Shown here: positions 36,775 through 50,100 of the stretch, one piece after another
Layout: every line of letters begins with the position of its first letter
How positions within the stretch are numbered: the first letter of the stretch is position 1
Assembly (NCBI GenBank): GCA_028671895.1
Contig: CM053810.1
Span: 65,101,501 to 65,165,500 of the forward strand
DNA length: 64,000 bases
DNA from: Oenanthe sinensis
Taxonomy: Eukaryota; Streptophyta; Magnoliopsida; Apiales; Apiaceae
Direction: 5' to 3'
Notes under the pieces: generated by a model
Seen by the model: the letters and a program-made list of their open reading frames with translations, nothing else
Databases searched by the model: none
What the model was told of the DNA's origin: nothing
Position numbers and translations under genes: made by a program

Positions 36775-37240
36775 TAAGAAGACTAGGAGCGATTTATAAA
36801 GTATGACTCGGTGTTGTGGATTATTCGTTATACGGCTCTTCATTTTTGTTTGTGACCAAATGTTTATTGAATCGTCCACGTCTAACTTATTACGACTAGT
36901 TATTAGTCCATTTCACTCGAGTAATTACGGGGTTGTTTGACAACAGTTTTTTCCCGGAAATAAACCCTTATTTTTGGAAAAAAATAGGGATGTATGTACT
37001 TTTTTTGAAAATAAATAACTTATTTTTTATTTTGAAAATAATATTTAATTTTAAAATTCTAAAACAAATATTTATCTTTAAAATTCTAAAATATTTAATT
37101 TTAAAAGTAGTTATTAGTCCATTTCACTCGAGTAATTATAGATGGACTAGTTTTTCTGCCCGCATACGGGTTTTCCTGGTATATATATTTTTTGAATTCT
37201 TTTATTTTTTGTCTTAACTTATCGAGTATTAAACAATTAA
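36775..37240. other. Oligopeptidase upstream region with MITE-like repeat copy 2
   Basis: The promoter should lie in the first few hundred bp. At 36933-37100 is a partial copy of the MITE-like block of 28595-28800. It is flanked by a 31-bp perfect direct repeat (tagttattagtccatttcac...) at 36897-36927 and 37108-37138. After that, at 37145, ACTAG followed by CCCGCATACGGG begins an AT-rich block. Confidence 0.6.
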
Positions 37241-38457
37241 CTATTCACTGTCATCGAGTATCGTAATTTTATTTTCATTACATTGATCGATTGACATCTT
37301 ATTCCGGAATAAACAATAATAATATTATAATTAATAGCAAAACTATATATTTAAAATTATTATTTTTATAATTTTCTTTTTGTGAATAAAAATATTAAAC
37401 TAAAATTTTTATTCAAAAAAATATTAAAAAATTTAACTATGTAGTCAAAACTCTTTAAAATGTATGTCAAAAAGTCAAACATCACTTATTTCCGAACTGA
37501 GGGAGTACTTATTGTATAATAAGTTAAGGAAAAATAAAATAAGACATAAATTTTGCATTACGTACTGAAATCTAAATAACACAGTAGTTTTATTCTCATT
37601 TTAAATGTAATGAAATAAAAAATTCTTAGTAAAATATTATTTTCATAATAGATAACTTTCCATTTAATATGCTTTTTTTTAATTATACAATGAACAATTC
37701 AGTATTACTCGACGTCGTCTCACAACGCCGTCTCGTATTTTAAGAGAAAAATCTAAATTATTGGAAATAAGTTAAGTATGGAAATATAAATGTTAAAATA
37801 GTTTTATTCTCATTTTGAATGTAATGGAATTAAAATCTCTTAATAGAATACGATTTTCATAATTTGTAACTTTTTGCCTTATATATTATTTAAATTACAT
37901 AGTAAACAATTCAATATTACTCAATCAGGGCATCATCTCGCATTTTATTATAATTAAAGAAAATTTTAAATTATAATAAAATTAATTATTAAAATATTTT
38001 TATATAAATTTAACTATTTTAATATTTTTATTTAAATTTCATATTTCATGAAAAAAAAAATATAATAAACCATGTATAATATTTTTAAAGTCAAATAATA
38101 ATTTTTATTTAGAATAGAAATATAAATGATCTTGTAATTTTTAGTTTAATTTAATTAATTTTTCTCTCATACGTCTGTTCTTTTTAAACAACTAATTATT
38201 GACCGTCGAGTATTAACCAATTAACTATTTTTTTTATAAGCACACTTAATATATACTAGCTTATATCTCGTGCGATGCACGGATGAATTTTTTTAGTTTT
38301 TTAATATTTTTATTTTAATATTTTTTAATGATTTGAATTTATTTGTATTTGTATAATAATAATTTAAATTTTATTTAATATTATATGTATATGTTTTTAT
38401 ATAATTTATTTGTATTTATATTTTAATAGGATGAATTATAATGTTTATGAGTTGTTT

Positions 38458-38563
38458 GCATAAAAGGAGGACTACTGGTGTTAGAATTGTATGTATGATT
38501 ATATTTTTTTGCATAAAAGGAGGACTACTAGTGTTAGAATTATATGTATGATTATATTTTTTT
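38458..38563. repeat. 53-bp tandem duplication
   Basis: gcataaaaggaggactact and the following bases to tgattatattttttt occur twice in direct order with a shift of 53 bp (38458 and 38511). There are two mismatches by eye. Confidence 0.9.
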
Positions 38564-38568
38564 TAAAT

Positions 38569-38752
38569 TATATTTTATTAAAATTCAACCGTTAAGATTG
38601 TTTATATGGTTCACTTAAAATTGGACGGTCAATATCTTTTCTATGGTTCACCCAGTATCATATATTTTATTAAAATTTAACGGTTAAGATTGTTTCTATG
38701 ATTCACTTAAAATTGGACGGTTAAGATCTTTTCTATAGTTCACCCAGTACCA
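38569..38752. repeat. 92-bp tandem duplication
   Basis: The unit containing gttaagattgtttntatg, ttcacttaaaattggacgg and gttcacccagta occurs twice with a shift of 92 bp. Identity is about 90%. Confidence 0.88.
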
Positions 38753-39928
38753 TACCGACGACTAAAACTTTTAATTTTTGGATTTTAATAATATAGTATA
38801 TATATTACAATCGAGGCAGAGACTACAGACTGACACAAAACAAACCTAGGCATACATTCTGAAAATTAAAGGACTGCCAACATAGATACTAAAACTCTTA
38901 GATCCCTTGGACATGTTGAGATTCTTCAAATTTGGCCATCTCAATGAGCATCTGCTCAACATCCATCGAATATCATAATTTCATTTTCAATATATTGATC
39001 GATTGAAATCTTGTTGCGGAATAAATAATAATAATAATAATAGAATTATTAGCAAAACTATATATTTAAAATTATTATTTTAGTTTTTTTTTTGAATAAA
39101 AATATTAAACTAACACTTTTATTCAAAAAGGAAAATTTTAAAAATAATAATTCTAAATATGTAGTCAAAATTCATTAAAATGTGTGTTAAAAAGTCAAAC
39201 GTCAATTATTACCAAATAGAGGGAGTGCTTATTGAATAATAAGTTAAGAAAAAATAAAATAAGACATAATCATTGCATACTAAAATCTAAATGGTACAGT
39301 AGTTTTATTCTCATTTTAAATGTAATGAAATAAAATATTTTTAGTAAAATACTATTTTGATAATAGGTAACTTTTCGTTTAATATGATTTTTTTAATTAT
39401 ACAGTGAACAATTCAGTATTACTCGACGTCGACTCATGGCGCCGTCTCACATTTTAAGAGGAAAATCTAAATTATTGAAAATAATTTAAGGAAAATTAAA
39501 TAAAATGAGATTATATCTCTATTAAGTATGGAAATATAAATGTTAAAATAGTTTTATTCTCATTTTGAATGTAATGGAATAAAAAATTCTTAATATAATA
39601 TGATTTTCATAAATTGTAACTTTTTACCTTATATATTATTTAAATTATATAGTGAACAATTCAATATTACTCAATCGGGCACCTTCTCACATTTTATTAT
39701 ATAATTAAAGAAAAATTTAAATTATAACGAAATTAATTATTAAAATATTTTTATTTAAATTTAACTATTTTAATATTTTTATTTAAATTTCATATTTCAT
39801 AAAAACTTAAAATAATAAACCACATATCATATTTTTTAAGTCAAATAATAATTTTTATTTAGAATAGAAATATAAATGATCCAGTAATTTTTAGTTTAAT
39901 TTAATTAATTTTTCTCTCATATAATTCT

Positions 39929-40464
39929 AATTGCCCAGAAAGATAATCTATTACAGAAGGGGGGTTGAATGTAATAGTACATAATAATCGAATATGAACA
40001 CAAATATGTAAAAAGAATCACAGTTTTGTATTGATAATAATGAATGGATTACAAAACTCTCTCAAGAAATTTTTTGTTCCAAAGAGCTGCTATGTTATGA
40101 AAAATAAGACTTGTAAAGATACAATTAAGTTAACATATGTCTGTGTTTATGTAGACACAATTACAATTCAATTACAAATCAGATTAAGAAAAGAACAGTT
40201 TTAAATAAGGAAATAAACTTGCATTATGATTCCTTCTCACTATCCTAATCAAACTCTGATTTGATTGTTTCCTTCACAAACTCTGAAGTGTAAACTCTGT
40301 CGGTTGATTATTCTCTGACTTGAGCATTCTCTGTTAGAGTAACCTCTAATTGAGTATTCTCTGATAGAGTAAACTCTGACCGACAGCTTCTTTATTCTCT
40401 GATGACGTCAGCATAAACTCTGATTGGTATTATCTGACAGTCATCAGTGTTTGCATTCCTAACA
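39929..40464 (-). mobile_element. Solo LTR, Copia-like, about 536 bp
   Basis: Read on the - strand it starts TGTTAGGAATGCAAACACTG and ends near caacccccttctgtaataga ... ctgggcaatt, a layout familiar from plant Copia LTRs. It is flanked by aattct at 39923-39928 and 40465-40470. The uninterrupted paralogous site at about 41205-41225 reads ctcgtataattctatatag, which is exactly the flanks joined with one aattct. The U3 part carries about ten copies of CTCTG(A/T) and a perfect TGACGTCA at 40403-40410. No internal region or second LTR is present. The 3' end lacks a textbook CA, so the exact border may be off by a few bases. Confidence 0.75.
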
Positions 40465-41885
40465 AATTCTATACAATATAATATTATTTTTATTGCCTCA
40501 CAAATCCGTCTTACTATATAAACAAATATTATTAGAGGATTATTTAAATTATTGTAAAATAAATTAAGGGAAAAAAAAGATCATATATATTTATTGAGCG
40601 GTGAAATCTGAATTGCAAAATAATTTTATTCTCATTTTAAATGTAGTGAAATAAAATATTCTTTGTAAAATATTAATTTTATAATTGTTAACTTTTCACT
40701 GAATATGATTTTTTATATATACAGAACAATTCAGTATTACTCGACGTCGCCTCACGGCGCTGTCTCGCATTCTAAGTGGAAAATTTAAATTATTGAAAAA
40801 TAAATTTAAAAAAATAAAATCAGATTAGATTTCTATTAAGTACGGAAATATAAATGTTGAAATAGTTTTATTCTTGTTTTGAATGTAATGAAATAAAAAA
40901 TTCTTAATAGAATACGATTTTCATAATTTATAACTTTTTGCCTTATACACTATTTTAAACTATATAGTAAACAAATCAATATTACTCAATTATATCGATG
41001 TCTCGTATTTTATTATAACTAAAGAAAAATTTATTTTATTAAAATAATTTTATTTAAAATTAACTATTTTAAATATTTTTATTTCATATTTTAATGAAAT
41101 TTAATATAATAAACCACATACCATATTTTTAAAAACAAATAATATTTTTTGTTCACCGTAGAAATAGAAATGATGCAATAATTAATTTCTCTCTCGTATA
41201 ATTCTATATAGTATAATATTACATATTGTTGCCTCATGAACACGTCTTACAACATAAATAAATATTAGTAGAAGGAAATTTAAATTATTAAAAAATAATT
41301 TAAGGAAAAATAAAATAAGATCATTTTTTTAGTACTGAAATCAAAATGTTACAATAATTTCATTCTCATTTTAAATTTAATGAAATAAATTATTCTTAGT
41401 AAAATACTATTTTTATACATTGTAAATTTTCGCTTAATATGATTTTTTTTAATTATATAGTGAACAATTCCATCGAAATAATAAGAAAATCAAACCATCG
41501 AGATATAAATTCTCATAAAAGTGGTTTTGAAAAAACATCAAACCAATCAAACTGCTAATTGTTAATAGCAAAACCGTTCAAACAAATTATTCAATTAAAA
41601 TGCATAATCTCCGAATCCTAAATTTTCGATCCAAACTTTTAAATAGGTATCTTTTTTTAGAAAAACATACTACTCATTTTATCAAAAATTATATACTACC
41701 CCACCAAAGATCACAAACTCGAGTTTAGAATTTTGACCCACAGTTATCATTGAGCAATTCATTTTAAAAGAGAGACATTTCTATACATTCGTTACATATC
41801 TTATACATGTATGTTTGTGCAAATAAGCTCATGCATGATCTACATCAACTGCAATAGCCAGACACTTGTTCTTTCAAGCCCCGTC

Positions 41886-43541
41886 CTAATGCGATTCCTG
41901 CAAGATAGATTACCATTTCAAATAATTAAGTAGATAATAAAGCTAACACTATCTATAATAAAATTAGCAACATTTAAGAATGAAATACTCTAAACCTTGG
42001 TAGTTATAGTTGGCGACTAAGAAAATTAGAGTCAATAACACCTCATGTTTAAGAAGAGCACTATTCGCACCTAGAGCTTTGATAATAACAAAAAATGACT
42101 TCATTTCCACCATGATTTCGTAGCCGAAAAGAGATGAATAGCGCTCATACATTTTCTTGTCTTTATTTCAAGGAAGTTCCCCAAAACCAACTACAATTCA
42201 GTATATATCTATAAAGGTCCCATATAGTAGCATATTGTTTACCCCAACTAACCTTAACTGATGTGTCCTTGAATTTGAAATTTGAATATATTGAGCACAA
42301 CTTACTTTCTAATCTATCCACCATAACGTAAGATATTAGTTAATAACATAAACCAACACCACATCATCCAGAAATAATATACAATTATGTAAAAGGATCC
42401 ATAAAGCAGTTTAAAAAGAAATTATACCTGAAAAACTTTGGACAAATAATTTTCCATTCTTCTGAGCAAGCAATGAACAGAAACCGCTGCCATAGGGTCA
42501 CCTATCTGCATAATAGAGAAGATTTAGATCATATTAGTAGTAGTAACTTTTAGGCAAATACACAGGGGCAGACTCATCTACATAATAACATATCCAATAT
42601 ATTACATAAAATCAACATTATAGAATTGTGGATAAAGAAGAAGAGAACACAACAAACATATAAATTAATTCATCATAAAATTAATGATGTACCTTGCAAT
42701 ATTAGTAGTAGTCTGTGAATCACCGTATCTAATATGAATGTAGAAAGTCAAAATGATTCATGAGCAGTTGCCTGATGGAGACACTAATTAGCTTGCATGT
42801 TAATAACTAAACATGGAACGACAATCAGACATATTTGTGAACATAAAATGTTTGAGGCAATAGGCAAATTAACAAACACCAGTTTTATTTATCTCCATTT
42901 AAAGAATATGCATTTCTGGAACCATGATTTAAGTTAGTATAAAAAGATGCTCAACTATAAAATAATATGTGCAAGTACAAAAAAGGAGTGCCATATGAGT
43001 TTTTTAAAGGCATAAATGTAGAAACAAACCGCTTGAGCCTCTGATCTAATTGCATGTAGCTCTCTTTCTTTATTTTCCATTTCCATTTCCAATTCATGTT
43101 TAGCTTGTTCCCTTTCCTGCAATTGCTCCTTTAAAACCCCGTAATCTAAACCTTTAAGCACATAAATCACAATATTAAGTTCAATTTAAAAGAAACTAAA
43201 TTAAAATAACATACTTGAAGCTTCACATTAGCGTTAGCATTCTGCAAAGCTATAAGCTCCGCCTTAATCCCAGTCAATGTGCTACAACTCACACACATTA
43301 TTACACTACTTCAAAATCCAATCTTTTCAAATTCTACACCCTAAAATATTTCAATACAAATGTAAATGTACAAAATGTAAACCCAAGACTTTTAGTCCGA
43401 CCAATGTGAGTTATATGAGTTAAATATGTATACATAGCATGAGAGTTTTTTGAGATAATGTACAGAGAGTATTATATAAAATATATACCTCTCAGTTTTT
43501 AATCGTCCAGAAATTTCTGCCTTTTCTAGAGCTGATTGCTT
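41886..43541 (-). CDS. Small coiled-coil protein, 3' exons of an unidentified gene
   Basis: Five exons with GT-AG borders join in frame: 43541-43489, 43281-43215, 43128-43030, 42505-42428 and 41897-41886. They encode about 102 residues: KQSALEKAEISGRLKTE, TLTGIKAELIALQNANANVK, EQLQEREQAKHELEMEMENK, ERELHAIRSEAQA, then GDPMAAVSVHCLLRRMENYL and a stop. The middle is a clear coiled coil (heptads rich in Glu, Lys and Leu). I do not recognise the family. The 5' end is not resolved. A coding-like stretch lies at about 43700-43790 and a TATA-like tatataat on the - strand at about 43833, but I could not join it without stops. It may be a small gene or a truncated copy. Confidence 0.5.
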
Positions 43542-43859
43542 CTGTAATATTTTCAGTTTAACTTTCTAGCCATCATAAACTTGCAACTCTGCTTATCAAG
43601 TACATAGAGAAACAAAACATAATGTAGCATAGTATAGAGAGAAAATTATGAGGAAGAATGAGTAACCTGCTAATTAGCAATTTAGCATAAAATATCAATG
43701 CAGATATTCGAGGAAAAAAAGTACACAGATGCGAGCTGAGAGTCTGCAACGCCTTCTGCACTTAGCACTTGAAGCAACTACAACTTGCACTACCGGTTTG
43801 CTGATGGATAGTTCAGGAATTACTATTATATAGATAGGGAGCGCGAGGAGATAGTTCAA

Positions 43860-46140
43860 GGAATAAGGATGTGTCTTGTAGTTTCAGGTACCGGTACCGG
43901 TTCACTCACCCCGACATTTGTTATAACATATATATAAGTCAGATTAGTCAAAAAAATTTATAGATGGATAGGATCGTTAGGGTTCTAAATTGATCTGAAC
44001 TATCTGATATCTTGATTTATATTCGGTTCGAAAATATAATACATGTCTCATATCCGTTTCATAAACGACCCAAATCTGGCAAAAAAATTAAATTCGAATA
44101 AAATATGATCTCAGATATTAGCACTCTTATACCCGCTCAGATTAGGTCTCATATTTTTTTTTTATAAAATGATCCTACCCGAATACCAGAATATGATCCA
44201 TGATTCATATTCGATTCGAACTCATATATAAATAATATTTTTATCCCATTACTTTTGTAGGTATATAGTCATTCTTTTATAAATTTTTAATATCTTATTT
44301 AAGTTTAAATTTTCACAAAATATTATTTATTCACCGTGATCATGCATTAATTATCATCATATATATATATATTAATTCATAATTATTATATTTTTATAGT
44401 ATCCAGATTAAATGATAATTATATGAATAGTTGAAAAAAAATTATATTTAATGTTAGTGAATCATATTCGGTGGATCATAAACTACTCAGGTAGGAAATA
44501 GAAATACGATACTGACTCATATTCGGTTTGGATCCAGACCTCAAATAACCGGTATCGATTTATATCCGAATAAAATAATCCGGACCCAAATCTGGACACA
44601 CTAAAAATAAAATTATCCGATACTTGAGCATAGGGTGTCTGATTTCACCCGAATCATTTTACAGCCCTAAGGGTGGTTTATATATTTTTTTAATAAATAA
44701 TTTATAACCTTACGAATTAAAATTAGTATATGTTCTGGTTCTAAGAAATATGGGGGTAAGTAATAAGTTTGAGTTAAACTTAAAACCTAAAATGATAATA
44801 GATGATAAACTTTTATCGGCTATTCAATCGTATTCATTTAATGGAGATTAAGATAATTAAAACTTATCTCATAAACATTTGAATTTTTTTCAGAGTCTAG
44901 AATAAAAAATTTCATCCCTTAATGTTATAATTCTAAATACAATTTGAAATTTGGTATATATTTATTATTTTTTTAATTTTTGGCATAATTTGATGGTCGC
45001 GAGTGAAATAAAATTATGCACTACAAAATTATTATATCTGGGAAAAATCATTTGAAATATTATAATATATGAATTTAAAATATTATAAAAATTAAGAATG
45101 CTTAGATAGCCCAATTATTAATGAGTTTATCCTTTTATACATTTTTTTTACCGTGGGAACATTTTATATATATAATTAATTTTCTCCATATATTAGTACT
45201 ACAGAAAATGCTTATTCAATTAGGCGATTTAATGACACTAATTATATCATATATATAATTGGAATAAGGGAGTTAGCATGGTTTGGTGGGGTAGAAATGT
45301 AAATTTATAAATATTATTAATTAATTAATTGGTTAAAGTTTGATTCTTTATAAATATAAGATTTAACTTAATATTATTTTTAAATAAAGTGATTACGATT
45401 ATTAAGAAATAACAATAACTAGCTTAGTATTATTTTTAGAAGAAAATATATAAAATTTTAATATTAAAACTATATAAATGTAAATTTATAAAAAATTAAT
45501 AAATTTGACTATAATATCATTATTAAAAAACTAATTATGCATTGTATGAGTATAACTGAAATAAAGTTGATCATGTAGTTTTGTTCCACAGTAATAAAAA
45601 ATAGGTATATTAAAAAATTTAAAATAATATATTGACTTCTATTTAATATATATGTATAAATAAAATATAAATAATAGAAAATATTTAATAATGTTATTCA
45701 AATATTCTCATAATATACATATATTTGAAATAAAAATATAAGTAATCAATAAATAGAATTCAAATATAATAATATATTCACATATGATATAAAATAAAAT
45801 TAATATTAAAAAGAATAAAGATAAATATATATATAATAATATTAAAATTTTAATAATAAAATATTAAAAAACTCAATAACAGAAAATATTTAATGATAAT
45901 ATTCTTATATTTTTATAATATACATGTAAAATAAAAATATAATTAATTAATTAAATTAAGATATAATAATATACTTTTACATTATATGAAATAAAATAAA
46001 AAATTATAAAAATACAAAAATAAATGTAATTTAAAAAATAATGAAAATTAAAATATAAAAACTTAATCAATAAAATAGTGATAATATCCCTGCAAAAATA
46101 ACCCTTGCTTTACCCGGGATATAAGCTAGTTTTCAAAATA
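43860..46140. other. AT-rich spacer of transposon debris
   Basis: Includes the hAT-like element at 43977-44662. The rest (44700-46134) is more than 80% A+T with no ORF of note. On the - strand the block opens at 46134 with AACTAGCTTATATCCCGGGT, close to the head motif at 38256. Confidence 0.55.
43977..44662. mobile_element. hAT-like non-autonomous element
   Basis: The left end TAGGGTTCTAAATTGATC and the right end, reversed, TAGGGCTGTAAAATGATTC are imperfect terminal inverted repeats of the TAGGG type. The interior is full of cggat / atccg words in both orientations (for example ccgaataaaataatccg). No 8-bp duplication could be assigned. Confidence 0.4.
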
Positions 46141-47114
46141 AGTGTTCTGGTAAGTTTCCGATTTTTTGATCACTCTATTCTCAATTGAATTCATATATTT
46201 CGCAGAAGAAGTTGTGCTTGATGGATCAACTTTCTTCTTATGACAAACAAAAACTTATCACCACCGTCGGCTCTTGAAGTTTGATTATCAATTTCATTGG
46301 TAACTTCTCAACCATAGACTGAGGAGAGCTTGCCAATTTAGAAAAAAGGAGAAATGGCATCAACCACAACACAACAAAGCCGATATTAAGTAGCAAATTT
46401 AAGATAATGGCATAATGCGAAGTTTATTATGGATTTTCAGAGCTTCAAAGACATGTACATATACACCGGAGATATTCTAGTTCAGTATAATGATGGACTT
46501 CGTAGACAGAAGCAGTGGAAGTCATGAGTCTGAGTCTTATGTACTGCGATTGCTAGCCATTCACCTCCATATATCAAGTGGTATCATGGTATCTTTCTTC
46601 AGGTGCCTGTCCCAAACAAATTTAGCTAATAGTAAATACCTTAAGATAGGAATAGATTCACCATGTGCAATTGACAACCTGAGTTTGATAATATGTAACC
46701 ATATGCAATCTATCTGGTGCAAAGGTATAGTACATTAAGGACAAAATCTAAAAGGTGAATATGCATGTAAACGACAACTTTGTATATTAAATAAATAAAG
46801 AGATATAAAGCTGTTTAATGCTTATTTCTTCAGCTAATATTCAAGATGGAGAATTTAGAGGCTGCGATACGTTCCTTCAAGCACGAAGGCATCACATCTT
46901 ACCCTTCACAATAGGGACTGAGTTATTGTAATGTCAGTCAAGTTCAGTCCACACAATGAAGGTTTTTTTTTCTTTTACATTTTTACTTTTTGAGACTGCA
47001 ATATGGCAAAATTCTAAGAAATATCACATAAATCAAAAGATTCATATTAGCCTTGTGCAGAATATTGTGATTGCAAAAAAGGCGTATGGCATACCTGGCA
47101 AGTAACTCTCCTAC
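46141..47114. other. 3' flank of SHMT; no gene seen
   Basis: Moderately AT-rich unique-looking DNA containing the SHMT 3' UTR on its right. ORFs up to 82 codons here have no family features. Confidence 0.5.
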
Positions 47115-50100
47115 TTAGTTTTTGTATTTCATAGTTTCTTTCTCAAATCCAATTGTTGGAAATTGTTTTGCATACTCCTCTACATCATGGCGGAGCTTTG
47201 CAATCTCGGATTGGATGGGGGTACTGGATTGCATTGCAGCCACAAAGTCTTTCAACTTTGTTCCTGGATCAAGAAAAGAGAGGCATATTCCGCAAGTGAA
47301 CAAGAAGAAAAGATCTAGATAGTACTATAGTAGTACAACAAAATAGTCTTCTATTTTGAAATGGTAGTACAGCATAGAAGTATAGAAACAAGAGTGGTAG
47401 AAGACATGCACAATGCATAAGATTAAATTACTGGAAAAAAAGGATCTAGATAAGTTAAGAACCTTTAGCTTCAGATTTTATCTTCAGCGCCAACTTTACA
47501 GCACTGTCGAAGTACTCAGCAACTTTAGCAAAGTCCTCTTCAACAAATCCCCTTGAAGTAAGAGCAGGGGTCCCTAAAGCAAACAAGTTTGTTCAGGTGA
47601 TTAATCAAGGAAGCATTTTACAAGTAGGACCTTTTAGAGAAAATATTATTTACCCATTCGGATGCCACCAGGAACCATGGCAGACACATCTCCAGGAACG
47701 GTATTTTTGTTGGCTGCAATATGAACAGCTTCCAGCACCTTTTCAACCCTGGACCCATCAATACCCTGTAGAAAGAAATTAATTTCTATAAATTGTGTAT
47801 TCTTTTTCATGATTAATTTAGGAAGTTCACATCATATAAAAGGATCTGTAAATTTTCCGACTAAAATACAGGATATTTTTTCCCACAATTCAAAGAGTAT
47901 TAGTGACAGAACAATTTTGTCAGATCAGTGGAGCTGGCAGGAAAGGGTAATAAGTAATCCGAATTTCTGGATCATGATGCACAAATTCTCTAGACAAGTG
48001 GGGGAAAGAAAGAATCTCTCATTTACCTTGGGTTTCAAATTCACTAAAACTAAGTGATTATCAGTTCCACCAGAAACAAGTTCATAGCCCCTCTTCATCA
48101 AAGTCTGCAAGAGAGGATTTTTATTATCATTTACCATATTTGAAGATGTTTGCATATATGCTAACTGAATATAGTAACATTGAAAATATTAAAGGAAATT
48201 TTTTCCCTAGGTTCGGGATCAGAGTTAAGGCAGTAATACAGAGATTACATTAGTCACACCTGTGCAAACTTTGAGCAATTACTGAGGACTTGCTCTTGGT
48301 AGGCTTTGTATTCTCCAGTTGTCGCCTGCATTCCTTTACGAGTTAGGGACAAGAACTCTGATATTACCAATCATACCCACATACATTGACCAATTTAAAC
48401 AAAGGAAAAAGGCAGACTTCCCCTAATTGGAATGATTCTACGAAAAAGAACATGGGGAAATACTAATGCTATCATGACCACCCAAATTCCAGGTAAAATC
48501 ATTTACTTGCAAGATTTACAGTGTTGAAACCTCAGTTCTTTGAGTGTGTAATACACTGTTTTTCCTTTCAAAATTAGTATGTTCATTACTGTTAAAGATT
48601 TAATGGAAAGTTCTTTACTAAAAGACAATACCAATACAAGAATCCACAATCAGAGTCTGTCCCTTCAAAGTAATATTCTGGAAAAGCTTCATTTTCTGAG
48701 CTCTAACCTGTTTTAATGCAACTGCCAAGCCAGTGATTGTGTGGTTGTGCGGGCCACCTTGAAGTCCAGGGAAAACAGCCATATTAATTTTGTCTTCAAA
48801 ATCATACATCACCTTCAAGAATATACCAATTATCAGTGTTACCTTAACAACAAAGTTCATAATGTATAGAGCTGGAACAAGATGAGAGAAAGAGAGCTGA
48901 AACCTGAAAGGAGGGATATTCAATGAAAAAACTAATATAAATATTGACCAACCTCCTTTCCTTGTTTGTTAACCTCTTTCACCCCTTTCCTGAAGAATAT
49001 CATGGCACCACGAGGCCCACGAAGAGATTTGTGTGTTGTGGTGGTCACAACATCTGCATAATCAAAGGGTGATGGGATGACACCAGCTGCAACTAACCCA
49101 CTGATGTGTGCCATATCTGCCAACAGAATTGCTTTCTGTTTGTCACAAACCTGCCATATACATGAACTTTAAAACTTGAAGGCTCTTTCTCTCATATCAG
49201 CAATACACCCTCATAGGCACAAATATTTACACTCTAAAATCAACTCGCATTTCACAGAACGTACCTTACGAATACGATCATAATCATAGAGCCGTGCATA
49301 GGCACTAGCACCAGCTACTATTAATTTTGGTCTGAAGAGTGTTGCACTTTTTTCCATCTGCCATTGTAGAGAAATTAAGTGAAATCCTTTCTTCAGATGT
49401 AAAAAATACAAGTCCACTGAGTAGCATATATGGTTATGGCCACACACATTAAATTTTTAACGACAAGGGTACTACTTGCTTAGCTAACGGGAAGACATCT
49501 GTTTGAGTCTTTGAGATGTTTTATTACTTTATATGATTCGTTGTCGTTATCGACATCTTCAATTTTACTTTTTTTTTCTTTTCTCCCCTCGTTTCTTATT
49601 GAGAATAACCTTCTGTTAAAATCAATCACAAAGTTTGCTTGTTACCATTATCTTCTCCATCCTTTTCACCTTCAAAAGGCTAGTATTTTGGTTAAGTTTT
49701 TTTATTTCTCTTCAAACTGATCATCCAAGTCAAAAAAACATCAACAAAATGGACCACGGATTTGACTGGTGGGATAAATAACGAAGAAACAATTTAGTAG
49801 ATATAAACAAAGAAACATAGTAGTAATAGCTTGATAGGAGTTCTAAAAAAGAAGTGTATGTGTATATAAAAGAATATGGAAGGTTACCTGGTCGTAGTCA
49901 ATGTAGCCAGTGCTCTCATTCAATCTATATGGCATAGTCTCAAAAAATATAGAAACTGCTGATATCTTCTTTGTGTCTGTCTGTGAGAGATTAAAGAAAC
50001 TATAACTCAGTTTGTGTGACCACATCTTCGAAAAAGAATATGTACAAATGTTCGCATAGTTGCATGATAATAACAGCCTGATGAACGTAATTAGAAGGAA

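Larger units (their letters stand above)
37241..41500. repeat. Field of diverged tandem repeats, unit about 740-780 bp
   Basis: The marker gaacaattcagtattactcg followed by acgtcg occurs at 37692, 39406 and 40724, with a decayed copy at 41462. Around it the order of blocks is the same each time: ctcattttaaatgtaatgaa, then the marker, then ttctcattttgaatgtaatg, then ttaattaatttttctctcat. Removing the solo LTR, copies 2 and 3 are about 776 bp apart and copies 3 and 4 are 738 bp apart. Copies 1 and 2 are separated by extra DNA, 38230-38960. No ORF of note. It may be a decayed satellite or tandem copies of a transposon. Confidence 0.75.

Noticed and set aside
37241..41500. CRISPR-like or telomere-like array
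   Set aside because: Repeat units are hundreds of bases long and diverged, and this is a plant genome; no short regular spacers.
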